Both the position numbers and the translations under genes were made by a program. A model generated the notes under the pieces. It saw only the letters and a program-made list of their open reading frames with translations, did not search any database and was not told the origin of the DNA. Source: GCA-2732805 sp964516605 (GTDB taxonomy: Bacteria; Pseudomonadota; Gammaproteobacteria; Coxiellales; Coxiellaceae). Taken from it: a stretch of 13,881 nt of DNA. Shown piece by piece: positions 7,298 to 13,881 of the stretch. How positions within the stretch are numbered: position 1 is the stretch's first letter; every line of letters begins with the position of its first letter. The stretch is taken from the NCBI GenBank assembly GCA_964516605.1, contig CAZFAA010000051.1, positions 1-13,881 of the forward strand, written 5' to 3'.

Positions 7298-7480
7298 ATG
7301 GGAAAACCTACTAATAATCGAGTTAAGAAGCATGATTCAAACGGTTCTGATGCAGGTGTTGTTGTTGGCATACCTTTAACAGCTGACCAGATGAACAGGT
7401 GGGGACATTGTCTTTTTGGAAAAATTCAGCAAGCTGAAGCGAAGGGTTCATCATCATTACAGCCTAAAACTCAGCAATGA
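7298..7480 (+). CDS. Unrecognised 60-residue polar protein
   Basis: Not recognised. The protein is small and hydrophilic, with no membrane segment or signal peptide. It has a basic start (MGKPTNNRVKKHD), a short hydrophobic patch (VVVGIPLTA), a centre with DQMNRWGHCLFGKIQQAE that could form one helix, and a Ser/Gln-rich tail. Support for expression comes from the signals: AAGGA (7286-7290) lies 7 bases before the ATG, and a perfect TATAAT in an extended -10 context lies about 38 bases upstream. It sits in the same direction as the amidotransferase, 129 bases downstream, and ends 26 bases from the convergent ispB stop. There is no visible link to either neighbour. It may be a lineage-specific gene. 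Confidence 0.55.
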   Translation: MGKPTNNRVKKHDSNGSDAGVVVGIPLTADQMNRWGHCLFGKIQQAEAKGSSSLQPKTQQ

Positions 7481-7506
7481 GTTCGCCAATGGCGTTGACT
7501 TTGTTG

Positions 7507-8514
7507 TTAATAATCCCGCAGCATCACAAAATCGAGTAATTGATACAGTGCATCGCGGTAAGTGCTGTCTGTGAAATGATTCAAAGCAGTGCGTGCCGTC
7601 AGTAAATGTTGCTTGGCTTTTTCAAAACAATACTCAAAGGCATGACATTGTTGCATAGCGTTGACAATATCATCGATGTATTTTTGGGTGCCCTCTTCGA
7701 TGGATAAGGTAATTTTATTTCGTATCTGCGCGTCGCTATGTTGCATGGTGTAGATTAATGGCAGCGTGGGTTTGCCTTCAGCTAAATCATCGCCTGTGTT
7801 TTTGCCCATGGTCGCTGAGGAAGCGCTGTAATCGAGTACATCATCAATAATTTGAAATGCAAAACCAAGATTTAAACCATAGGTGGCTGCCGCTGTGTGC
7901 AATGCGTTGTTGTTGGTTGCGAGCAAAGCACCAATTTCACAAGCCGATTCAAATAATTTTGCTGTCTTGCGTTCGATGACGTTATAGTAAGCTGTTTCGG
8001 ATGTGTTGGGGTCGTTGCAATTCATCAGTTGCATGATTTCGCCTTCGGCAATGGCATTAGTTGTATTGGCTAGTGTTTGCATAATTGGCAGATGACTGCG
8101 GCGCATTAAAATTTGAAAAGAACGTGAATAGAGAAAATCGCCCACGAGCACGCTGGCTTGATTGCCATACAGTGCATTGGCTGTATCATGACCGCGGCGC
8201 ATCATCGATCCATCAATCACATCATCGTGCAATAGTGTTGCGGTGTGGACAAATTCAATAATGGTAGCCAGTTCGAGGTGTTCGCTTTCCCCCATATAAC
8301 CTGCTGCGCGCGCGCACAATATGACAACCAGTGGACGCAAGCGTTTACCACCAGCACTCATAATATGCTGTGTGATGGCTTGAATAAGTGAAATGTCCGA
8401 ATGCAACTCACGCAAAATCAGCGAGTCTAAATTGGCAAGATCGTCTGCAACGGGTTGGCGAATGGCTGCCAGTACGTCTTTTAATGATATTATTTTTTGC
8501 GGGATATTTTGCAT
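7507..8514 (-). CDS. ispB: Octaprenyl diphosphate synthase IspB (all-trans polyprenyl synthase)
   Basis: A 335-residue cytosolic trans-prenyltransferase that extends farnesyl diphosphate with isopentenyl diphosphate to make the ubiquinone side chain. Visible motifs are GGKRLRP (55-61), the first Asp-rich motif DDVID (97-101) in LLHDDVIDGSMMRRG, and the second, DDVLD (224-228), followed by GKNTGDDLAEGKPTLPL. Length and alignment match E. coli IspB (323) with a short N-terminal extension. The only reasonable start is the ATG at 8514; the next Met is at residue 52, too late. No Shine-Dalgarno site precedes it, and the promoter lies only 6 bases upstream of the ATG. Chain length (C40 or another) cannot be fixed from sequence alone. 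It converges with the 60-residue gene. Confidence 0.93.
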   Translation of the reverse strand: MQNIPQKIISLKDVLAAIRQPVADDLANLDSLILRELHSDISLIQAITQHIMSAGGKRLRPLVVILCARAAGYMGESEHLELATIIEFVHTATLLHDDVIDGSMMRRGHDTANALYGNQASVLVGDFLYSRSFQILMRRSHLPIMQTLANTTNAIAEGEIMQLMNCNDPNTSETAYYNVIERKTAKLFESACEIGALLATNNNALHTAAATYGLNLGFAFQIIDDVLDYSASSATMGKNTGDDLAEGKPTLPLIYTMQHSDAQIRNKITLSIEEGTQKYIDDIVNAMQQCHAFEYCFEKAKQHLLTARTALNHFTDSTYRDALYQLLDFVMLRDY

Positions 8515-8520
8515 CGGCCA

Positions 8521-8549
8521 ATGCTAGGGGCATGCTTACCGCTTGTCAA
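8521..8549 (-). promoter_or_regulatory. ispB promoter implying a leaderless mRNA
   Basis: On the minus strand a perfect TTGACA (8544-8549) is followed after exactly 17 bases by TAGCAT (8521-8526, four of six). Only 6 bases separate the -10 from the ispB ATG (8512-8514), so the expected transcription start falls on or next to the start codon. The -35 also lies within CTTGTCAAG (8542-8550), and an inverted copy, CTTGACA, occurs at 8586-8592. Confidence 0.6.
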
Positions 8550-8594
8550 GGTTAGCTGGTTCCTTCCTTTTGTTCACACCGGCATCTTGACAGA

Positions 8595-9527
8595 TTAAGG
8601 GGCTACGCGGGTTAGCTTCAGCGGAATGCCTTTTTCTTTAAGCAATTTGAGTATTTGCGGTAATGCTTCTTGAGCAGCTGTTACACCGGCTTGATACATA
8701 CGTTGTTTGGCGCTCCATTCAAACGTGCCAACGGTTCCCGTTTGTGGGCGAATAATAACATCTGCTTGACGTTCGGAATAATAGGTCAGCCTCAACCAGG
8801 ATATTTGAAAGGCACGCTTATAAATGCCGTAGAACGACCAGGGCATCTGCTTGGGCAAGTGTTTATCAACATTAATCGCAATGATCAGTTGCGGATGATA
8901 GCGCTTTACTAAATTAACGGGTACCGGGTCAGTCATGCAGCCATCTACTAAAATGCGCCCGTATAATTTTACCGGCCTCACGCCACCTGGTATGGCGGCA
9001 GAAGCGAGCACGGCTGGAGCGATTGGACCACTTTGGATTGGATAAAGCTCGCCTGTTGTTAGGTCTGTAGTCGCTACCATAAACGGGATTTTCGTTTGAT
9101 TGAAATTTTTTGCGCGCATGTATTTAAGGAGGAACGATTCGACATGATAGCCTTGGATAGGGCCTTTAATACTTGGCGTATTACCTAAATCAGCTAGATC
9201 CCATAGGTGGGCATGCAGCAAAGCACGTTTTGCTTCATGCGCATTTGCGTTATCAGCGTATAATGCACCTACGATCGCACCGGCACTGGAGCCGGCCACC
9301 ATATCAATTGGAACTCCCGCATTTTGTAATACTTCGAGCACACCAATATGTGCAAACCCCTTCGCGCCACCACCACCTAACACCACGGCGACACGAGGTG
9401 ATTGTGTGATAGGAGCTGGTAGGGGTTTGTGCTTTGGAATAAAGATAGTGGGTCGCAAGCCTGCGCAGGCGCTTAGAAGGCCAGTTATAATGATGATGGG
9501 AAGCAGTCGTGCGTGATTAGATTTCAT
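8595..9527 (-). CDS. Patatin-like phospholipase family lipoprotein
   Basis: A 310-residue predicted lipoprotein with a Ser-Asp dyad acyl hydrolase domain (bacterial patatin/RssA-like). A signal peptide runs over residues 1-20, ending in the lipobox LLSAC with the lipidated Cys21. Position +2 is Ala, which in gammaproteobacteria usually means the outer membrane. The oxyanion loop GGGGAKG is at 51-57, the nucleophile Ser81 lies in GSSAG (79-83), and the Asp195 of the dyad is in LVDGC, where DGG or DGA is more usual. Substrate is unknown; a membrane lipid is likely. The start overlaps the 3' end of aguA by 11 bases, so it is the last gene of the polyamine operon, although its biochemical link to polyamines is not evident. 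Confidence 0.9.
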   Translation of the reverse strand: MKSNHARLLPIIIITGLLSACAGLRPTIFIPKHKPLPAPITQSPRVAVVLGGGGAKGFAHIGVLEVLQNAGVPIDMVAGSSAGAIVGALYADNANAHEAKRALLHAHLWDLADLGNTPSIKGPIQGYHVESFLLKYMRAKNFNQTKIPFMVATTDLTTGELYPIQSGPIAPAVLASAAIPGGVRPVKLYGRILVDGCMTDPVPVNLVKRYHPQLIIAINVDKHLPKQMPWSFYGIYKRAFQISWLRLTYYSERQADVIIRPQTGTVGTFEWSAKQRMYQAGVTAAQEALPQILKLLKEKGIPLKLTRVAP

Positions 9528-10557
9528 TTATGCAAGGCTCTTGTTGTGTAATACAATGTATACCACCACCACCTGCAAAAACATCTAAGGCATCAATTTG
9601 CGTGATCGTGTACTGCGGAAATAAACGTGAAAATAACTCATAGGCTGCACTGTCCTGCTTGCTGTGGCCAAAAGCGGGCATCACAATACCGCCATTGGCT
9701 AAATAAAAATTAATATAAGACAATGTTAAGCGTTCACCATTAAGATACGTTGCAGGCGGTTGTTCTACGGTCACGACTTCTAAGTGTCGGCCTTTAGCGT
9801 CGGTTGCTGATTTTAAGAGCTCAAGATTTTCATGTAATCTATCATAATTGACATCTTCTTTATCGTGAGTGATGAGTGCTAGCACTTTTCCTGGTGCTAT
9901 AAAACAAGCTATTTCATCAATATGTCCATCAGTTTCATCACCCACTAATCCTTGATTGAGCCAAATAATTTTTTCACAATTTAAATAATTTTTGAGGTAA
10001 TCCTCAATCGTTGCTTGAGTTAATTGTGGATTGCGATTGATGTTGAGTAAGCATTCACGTGTAGTTAATACTGTGCCTTCGCCATCAACATGAAACGAGC
10101 CACCTTCCATTACCAGTGGCGCATGGAAATACATTGCTTTGGCTTGTGTGATGATCACTTGAGCAATCTGATTATCGAGTTGATAATCGTTATAGTTTTG
10201 GCCCCAGGCATTGTGTATCCAGTCTACCCCAGCTAATTGCCCGTGTGCATTGAGTAAAAAAGTAGGTCCTGTATCACGTGTCCATGAATCGTTGATGGCT
10301 AGGGGTAATAAGGTAATGTGTGGGCCACACAGACGTGCTGCATCAGCGTGATCATCTGGATTGACTAACATCACTACTGGTTCATATTGCGCAATTGCTT
10401 GTGCCACGCGTGCGTAGGCAAGACGTGCACGCTGTAAGCCAACGGTCTGCCACGTTTGCACATGACAAGGCCACGCCATCCAGCAGCGTGTATGCCGGTG
10501 CCACTCTGCAGGCATATAAAATCCTGCTTGTTTGGGTGTGTCGACAGTATGTGTCAT
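9517..10557 (-). CDS. aguA: Agmatine deiminase AguA
   Basis: A 346-residue cytosolic enzyme that hydrolyses agmatine to N-carbamoylputrescine and ammonia. It belongs to the guanidino-modifying (PPADI-type) fold. Seen in order: the N-terminal GFYMPAEW, NDSWTRDTGPTF at about 89-100, EGGSFHVDGEGT near 151-162, DETDGHIDE with the catalytic His, and the C-terminal GGGGIHCITQQEP carrying the nucleophile Cys335. All expected catalytic positions are present and the length is normal. AAGGAG (complement of 10565-10570) lies 7 bases before the ATG, inside the end of speA, and the ATG overlaps the speA stop (ATGA). This is the second step of the arginine-to-putrescine route encoded by the operon. Confidence 0.95.
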   Translation of the reverse strand: MTHTVDTPKQAGFYMPAEWHRHTRCWMAWPCHVQTWQTVGLQRARLAYARVAQAIAQYEPVVMLVNPDDHADAARLCGPHITLLPLAINDSWTRDTGPTFLLNAHGQLAGVDWIHNAWGQNYNDYQLDNQIAQVIITQAKAMYFHAPLVMEGGSFHVDGEGTVLTTRECLLNINRNPQLTQATIEDYLKNYLNCEKIIWLNQGLVGDETDGHIDEIACFIAPGKVLALITHDKEDVNYDRLHENLELLKSATDAKGRHLEVVTVEQPPATYLNGERLTLSYINFYLANGGIVMPAFGHSKQDSAAYELFSRLFPQYTITQIDALDVFAGGGGIHCITQQEPCINEI

Positions 10558-12452
10558 GTCGCCGCTCCTTTGGTCGTATCCAGATACGTTTGTTGCCCGA
10601 AGACATGACCTAATTCGGTTAAGTATTCTTGCACTTTTTCATAGGGTAATTCTGTATTGAGCAGTTGTTTGCTGTACGATTGCAATAGTTTTTTAGCATC
10701 AAAATGTGCAAGTTTCAATACATCCGTGACGGTGTCACCACTGACTAAATGCTTAATTTCAAATTTACCATCACCAGTTAATTTGACATCGAGCGAATTG
10801 GTATCACCAAATAAATTATGCAAATTTCCTAGAATTTCTTGATAGGCACCTACTAAAAAGAAGGCGATGTCATACGGTTTGTTTGGATCGTAAGGGGGTA
10901 AGAGTAACGTTGTGTTGATACTCGCTGTGCCGGTGTAGTGCTTTAATGTACCATCAGAATCGCAGGTTAGATCTTGCAGGATACTGTGCATGGTTAATGG
11001 TTCGGTTAATTGTGAAATCGGTGCAATTGGAAATATTTGTCCGATGGCCCACGCATCCGGTATCGATTGAAAAAAAGACAGGTTGCAAAATATTTTTGAT
11101 GCCATGCGTTCATTGATAGCGGTCAGTAATTGCAGATCACCAGGGTTGTCTGCATCAAGACGTTGCTGCAGTTCGAGGCAAATAGTCCGATACAATTGCT
11201 CCACTTTAGCTTTTTCACTTAAGCTGATCACGCCGTACTTAAACATCGAATGCGCTTCATTTAAAGCGTGTTCAGCATAATGATAACTTTCATTGGGTGA
11301 GCTTTGATTCAGCATTTCATACGTGTTGACGATGTCGTGAATGACGCGCGATTCGTTGGGTAGTGCAACCGGCACAGTTTTTGTTTGTTGAACAATTTCA
11401 GCATCGGTGATGTTACTGATCAGCACAGCATGATGTGCTGTCAGAGCACGACCCGATTCTGAAATGATATCTGGCATGGGCATGTGCATTTCCTCGCACA
11501 GATCACGCACGGACAACAGGATATGAGTAGCGTATTCTTTTAGGCCATAGTTCATTGAGCAGTCGGTATTCGAGCGTGTACCCGCGTAGTCAATACCTAA
11601 GCCGCCACCGACATCAATTGTTTGAATGGGTGCGTTGAGCTTGCGCAATTCAATGTAGTAGCGCGTCACCTCATCCATGGATTTGCGAATATCATAAATA
11701 TTGGCAATTTGCGATCCGAGGTGGCAATGCATCAGTTGTAAGCAATCGAGTGCATCACGTTCTGCAAGTTCCTGTACTAAATCCAGCAATTGCTCGGCAT
11801 TCAATCCAAACTTTGATTTAGAGCCACCAGTATTTTCCCATTTACCCGCACATTTTGTGACAAGACGTATGCGAACACCAATGCATGGTTTGATGTCCAA
11901 ACGTTTGGCTTCGCGCAAAATGATTTCAAGTTCAGAACGTTTTTCAATGATGATAAATACTTTGTGACCCATTTGTTGAGCGATCAATGCGGCACGAATA
12001 TAACGACTGTCTTTATAGCCATTGCATACAATCGTTGAGGGGTGTTTTTCAAGTAAGCCAATCACTGCCATGAGTTCAGGTTTGCTGCCAGCTTCTAAGC
12101 CAATTTTATGTTGCGGCGCATTGAGTAGTTCGCGTACGACACAATATTCTTGATTTACTTTAATTGGATACAGCAATTTATACTGACCGCTGTAATTGGT
12201 TTCAACGATCGCTTGGGCAAAGGCGTCATAAAGCTGCGTCACCCGATCATGTAAAATATCAGTAAAGCGCACCAGCAGTGGCAGCTGTAAACCAGCGCGG
12301 CAGGCAGTCTTAACGATGGCTTGTAATTCGACACCTGGCTCTTGTGCGTTTTTGTGCACTTCAATATTGCCTTGAGTGTTGATTTTAAAATACCCCTCAC
12401 CCCAGCAGTCAATATTGTAGAGATTGTCGTCTATTTTAGTCTCATTTAGCAT
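10554..12452 (-). CDS. speA: Biosynthetic arginine decarboxylase SpeA
   Basis: A 632-residue PLP-dependent enzyme (E. coli 658) that decarboxylates arginine to agmatine, the first step of the pathway. The PLP lysine is Lys98 in YPIKVNQEY. GLEAGSKPEL, MHCHLGSQI, VGGGLGIDYAGTRSN and SESGRALTAHHAVL follow in the alanine-racemase-like barrel, and the active-site Cys lies in TCDSDGT near residue 497 in the beta-barrel domain. The N-terminal part is slightly shorter than in E. coli, and there is no signal peptide, so it is probably cytosolic. The gene starts 15 bases after the aguB stop with a weak GGGA site at 8 bases and overlaps aguA at its end. Confidence 0.96.
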   Translation of the reverse strand: MLNETKIDDNLYNIDCWGEGYFKINTQGNIEVHKNAQEPGVELQAIVKTACRAGLQLPLLVRFTDILHDRVTQLYDAFAQAIVETNYSGQYKLLYPIKVNQEYCVVRELLNAPQHKIGLEAGSKPELMAVIGLLEKHPSTIVCNGYKDSRYIRAALIAQQMGHKVFIIIEKRSELEIILREAKRLDIKPCIGVRIRLVTKCAGKWENTGGSKSKFGLNAEQLLDLVQELAERDALDCLQLMHCHLGSQIANIYDIRKSMDEVTRYYIELRKLNAPIQTIDVGGGLGIDYAGTRSNTDCSMNYGLKEYATHILLSVRDLCEEMHMPMPDIISESGRALTAHHAVLISNITDAEIVQQTKTVPVALPNESRVIHDIVNTYEMLNQSSPNESYHYAEHALNEAHSMFKYGVISLSEKAKVEQLYRTICLELQQRLDADNPGDLQLLTAINERMASKIFCNLSFFQSIPDAWAIGQIFPIAPISQLTEPLTMHSILQDLTCDSDGTLKHYTGTASINTTLLLPPYDPNKPYDIAFFLVGAYQEILGNLHNLFGDTNSLDVKLTGDGKFEIKHLVSGDTVTDVLKLAHFDAKKLLQSYSKQLLNTELPYEKVQEYLTELGHVFGQQTYLDTTKGAAT

Positions 12453-12467
12453 AAAATGGTTCCCACA

Positions 12468-13316
12468 TTAAGTGTGGTTGCGGGTTAATTCATGGTACGT
12501 ATCAGGTTGCCTTTGCTGAGCAAAAGGGAACAAACGACCCCATAAATCACGTAGACTCAAATCCAGTTGAGCCACTAATACAGCGGGTTCATCACGTGGC
12601 GCTTGAGTTAACACTTCACCCAGCGGTGTGCTGATAAAGCTGCTGCCATAAAATGTCAGGCCATCTTCACAGCCAATGCGATTGACAGCAATCACAAAGT
12701 TATTGCTCATGATGCCTTGTGCAATCATCACTTTTTGCCACATCGGTTGGCTATCAAAGTCAGGGGCTGTAGGTTCAGCACCAATGGCTGTGGGGTAAAT
12801 TAAAATTTCAGAGCCTTTTAAACCATAGATGCGCGATAATTCAGGAAACCACTGGTCATAACAGGTGGGCAGAGCAACACGTCGTCCTGCAACAGTATGC
12901 ACAGGGTAGTCTGAGTCACCCGGTTTAAAATAATAATCTTCATGGTACTTCTCACCGCTTGGGATGTGTTGTTTGCGTGTGAAGGCAATCAGTTTGCCAG
13001 TTGGATCATAGGCAACAGCTGTATTATAACCCGCCTTTTCAAATAACGAAGCCGTGATGAAAACACCATTGTCGCGCGCACATTGCCCAACGAATTGTGA
13101 GGTAGGACCTGTGTGAATGTCTTCCATATAGGGCGCCGGGTCTGCATCAGCACGCGTGCAAAAATAGGTTGATAAGGTGAGTTCTTGTAAACACACAAGC
13201 TTGGCACCTTGCTTGGCAGCGTCGGCGATGCCTGCGGTTAAATGCTTTTTATGTTCATCAGGATGGTTGTGCCAGCGCTCTTGAACGAGGCCTACAGTGA
13301 ATGAATTGTTTGCCAT
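12468..13316 (-). CDS. aguB: N-carbamoylputrescine amidase AguB (nitrilase family)
   Basis: A 282-residue carbon-nitrogen hydrolase that converts N-carbamoylputrescine to putrescine, carbon dioxide and ammonia, the last step of the route. The Glu-Lys-Cys triad is visible as Glu45 in CLQELTLSTYF, Lys115 in FTRKQHIP and Cys152 in LPTCYDQWFPE. The usual family form around the nucleophile is ICWDQWFPE, so Trp is replaced by Tyr here. The length is normal. It is the first gene of the aguB-speA-aguA-patatin operon and has its own promoter. The ATG at 13316 has no strong Shine-Dalgarno site, but family alignment supports it. Confidence 0.94.
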   Translation of the reverse strand: MANNSFTVGLVQERWHNHPDEHKKHLTAGIADAAKQGAKLVCLQELTLSTYFCTRADADPAPYMEDIHTGPTSQFVGQCARDNGVFITASLFEKAGYNTAVAYDPTGKLIAFTRKQHIPSGEKYHEDYYFKPGDSDYPVHTVAGRRVALPTCYDQWFPELSRIYGLKGSEILIYPTAIGAEPTAPDFDSQPMWQKVMIAQGIMSNNFVIAVNRIGCEDGLTFYGSSFISTPLGEVLTQAPRDEPAVLVAQLDLSLRDLWGRLFPFAQQRQPDTYHELTRNHT

Positions 13317-13349
13317 GATAACGGCGCCATTATTTATTATCGATGGGTT

Positions 13350-13377
13350 ATTCTAGGCCATTTTTGAGTATTGGCAA
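13350..13377 (-). promoter_or_regulatory. Predicted promoter of the aguB-speA-aguA operon
   Basis: On the minus strand TTGCCA (13372-13377, five of six) and TAGAAT (13350-13355, five of six) are separated by 16 bases. The expected leader is about 27 bases. It is the only strong promoter-like match upstream of the polyamine genes. Confidence 0.6.
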
Positions 13378-13454
13378 GATTTTTATTGTATTCAAGGTCA
13401 GCTGGAAATTCAGTAAACGGTAAGGGATTTGAATGACTGCGCAATATTATGTGA

Positions 13455-13504
13455 CCCATCACACTTTCACAATGCGATGGGATATGTTGAGGTGTCCGCC
13501 TCAA
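13455..13504. other. Two adjacent inverted repeats between the partial gene and aguB
   Basis: TTGAGG (13487-13492) pairs perfectly with CCTCAA (13499-13504) across a 6-base loop, directly after the stop of the minus-strand partial gene. CCCATC (13455-13460) pairs with GATGGG (13476-13481) across 15 bases. Neither is followed by a T-run on either strand, so they are not classic terminators. They may be a Rho-related 3' structure, a processing site or chance. Confidence 0.4.
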
Positions 13505-13506
13505 TC

Positions 13507-13881
13507 TTAATGCACTTTTAAAAACCGTTGTTCCAATGGACACACAATAGGTGTGTTCGAAACGCTTTGACAGCCTTTGTCAAAATTCGTGATGGTGCAA
13601 TAGCGTGTGGTTCCCATTAAGCGGCGGATGTCAGCCGTGCTAGAGCTGGCATTGACGAAATTTTGCGGCGCTGGAAACTGTTTGGAATTAAAATAAATGT
13701 AGGCACAAGAGAGGTGCTCGATTACAGGCGCTTGTTTTTTATCGGCATTGATTAAATAAGCCGGACAGATACGCAAATAGGCCGACATCATTTCCAGAGG
13801 TTTATTCTCATCACCCAGTGGCCATTCACTGAGCTTGCTTGTACGGTAAATAGCGAACCCCAGTTTCGGAGCAGCGATTAA
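13507..13881 (-). CDS. C-terminal part of an unrecognised cysteine-containing protein, runs off right edge
   Basis: The frame is open from the window edge to the TAA at 13507, giving at least 124 residues of a protein whose start lies outside. I do not recognise it. The sequence looks protein-like, with mixed helix and strand composition. It contains five cysteines (RICP, LSCAY, RYCTI, KGCQ, IVCP), which would fit a disulfide-bonded exported protein or a metal site, but no known motif can be named. An internal ATG pair at about 13786-13791 could be mistaken for a start; upstream codons in the same frame continue without a stop and look equally coding. It lies in the same direction as aguB, about 190 bases upstream, but aguB has its own promoter. 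No clear gene is seen in 13317-13506. Confidence 0.55.
   Translation of the reverse strand, partial: LIAAPKLGFAIYRTSKLSEWPLGDENKPLEMMSAYLRICPAYLINADKKQAPVIEHLSCAYIYFNSKQFPAPQNFVNASSSTADIRRLMGTTRYCTITNFDKGCQSVSNTPIVCPLEQRFLKVH

Noticed and set aside
8586..8592. Plus-strand TTGACA as a promoter
   Set aside because: No -10 hexamer lies 15-19 bases downstream and no plus-strand gene follows; it is probably one arm of the inverted repeat with the ispB -35.
11701..11967. Plus-strand 88-codon open frame antisense to speA
   Set aside because: It is a shadow of speA; the sense strand has full motif support. The other antisense frames inside sohB, aguA and the patatin gene were rejected for the same reason.
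13300..13340. Short upstream frame of 12 codons overlapping the aguB start
   Set aside because: There is an ATG in another frame just before aguB, but it has no ribosome-binding site and its peptide has no attenuator-like codon run.
13337..13543. Minus-strand 68-codon open frame between the partial gene and aguB
   Set aside because: It overlaps the aguB promoter and the end of the partial gene, shows no ribosome-binding site and has no protein-like pattern.
1..13881. CRISPR arrays, insertion sequences, att sites, tRNA or rRNA genes
   Set aside because: No regularly spaced repeats, transposase motifs, long terminal inverted repeats or tRNA-like cloverleaf arms were seen on either strand by eye.

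Overview
The window reads as chromosome of a gammaproteobacterium of fairly low GC, plausibly Legionellales/Coxiella-like. That placement is an inference from the gene set (SohB, UbiC, an IspB-type octaprenyl synthase, an M32 carboxypeptidase and the SpeA-AguA-AguB polyamine route) together with AT-rich, lineage-specific ORFs. No rRNA, tRNA, CRISPR array, transposase or phage gene is visible. Genes are densely packed, several with 4-base ATGA start/stop overlaps, and no stretch over 300 bases lacks a gene.

Layout: (1) 1-1413, minus strand: sohB, overlapping a cation diffusion facilitator gene that runs off the left edge. (2) 1569-3089, plus: an unrecognised 507-residue, mostly helical protein. 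(3) 3176-4782, minus: a 41-residue membrane peptide coupled to an M32 carboxypeptidase. (4) 4969-6212, plus: ubiC (chorismate lyase, first committed ubiquinone step) overlapping queC (7-deazaguanine synthesis). (5) 6241-6419, minus: arfB wrecked by an internal deletion. (6) 6482-7480, plus: a class I glutamine amidotransferase and a 60-residue orphan gene with its own AT-rich promoter. (7) 7507-8514, minus: ispB, whose near-consensus promoter ends so close to the ATG that the mRNA should be leaderless. (8) 8595-13316, minus: an operon aguB-speA-aguA followed by a patatin-like lipoprotein. (9) 13507-13881, minus: the C-terminal part of an unrecognised cysteine-containing protein.

Functionally, the clearest unit is the polyamine operon. 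SpeA makes agmatine from arginine, AguA converts it to N-carbamoylputrescine and AguB releases putrescine, so the whole urea-free route sits in one transcript with a good promoter before aguB. UbiC and IspB supply the ring precursor and the isoprenoid tail of ubiquinone from two separate transcription units.

I see no convincing new multi-gene system. The most notable items are the 41-residue membrane peptide coupled to the peptidase, the arfB deletion remnant, the predicted leaderless ispB mRNA, and the unknown proteins.
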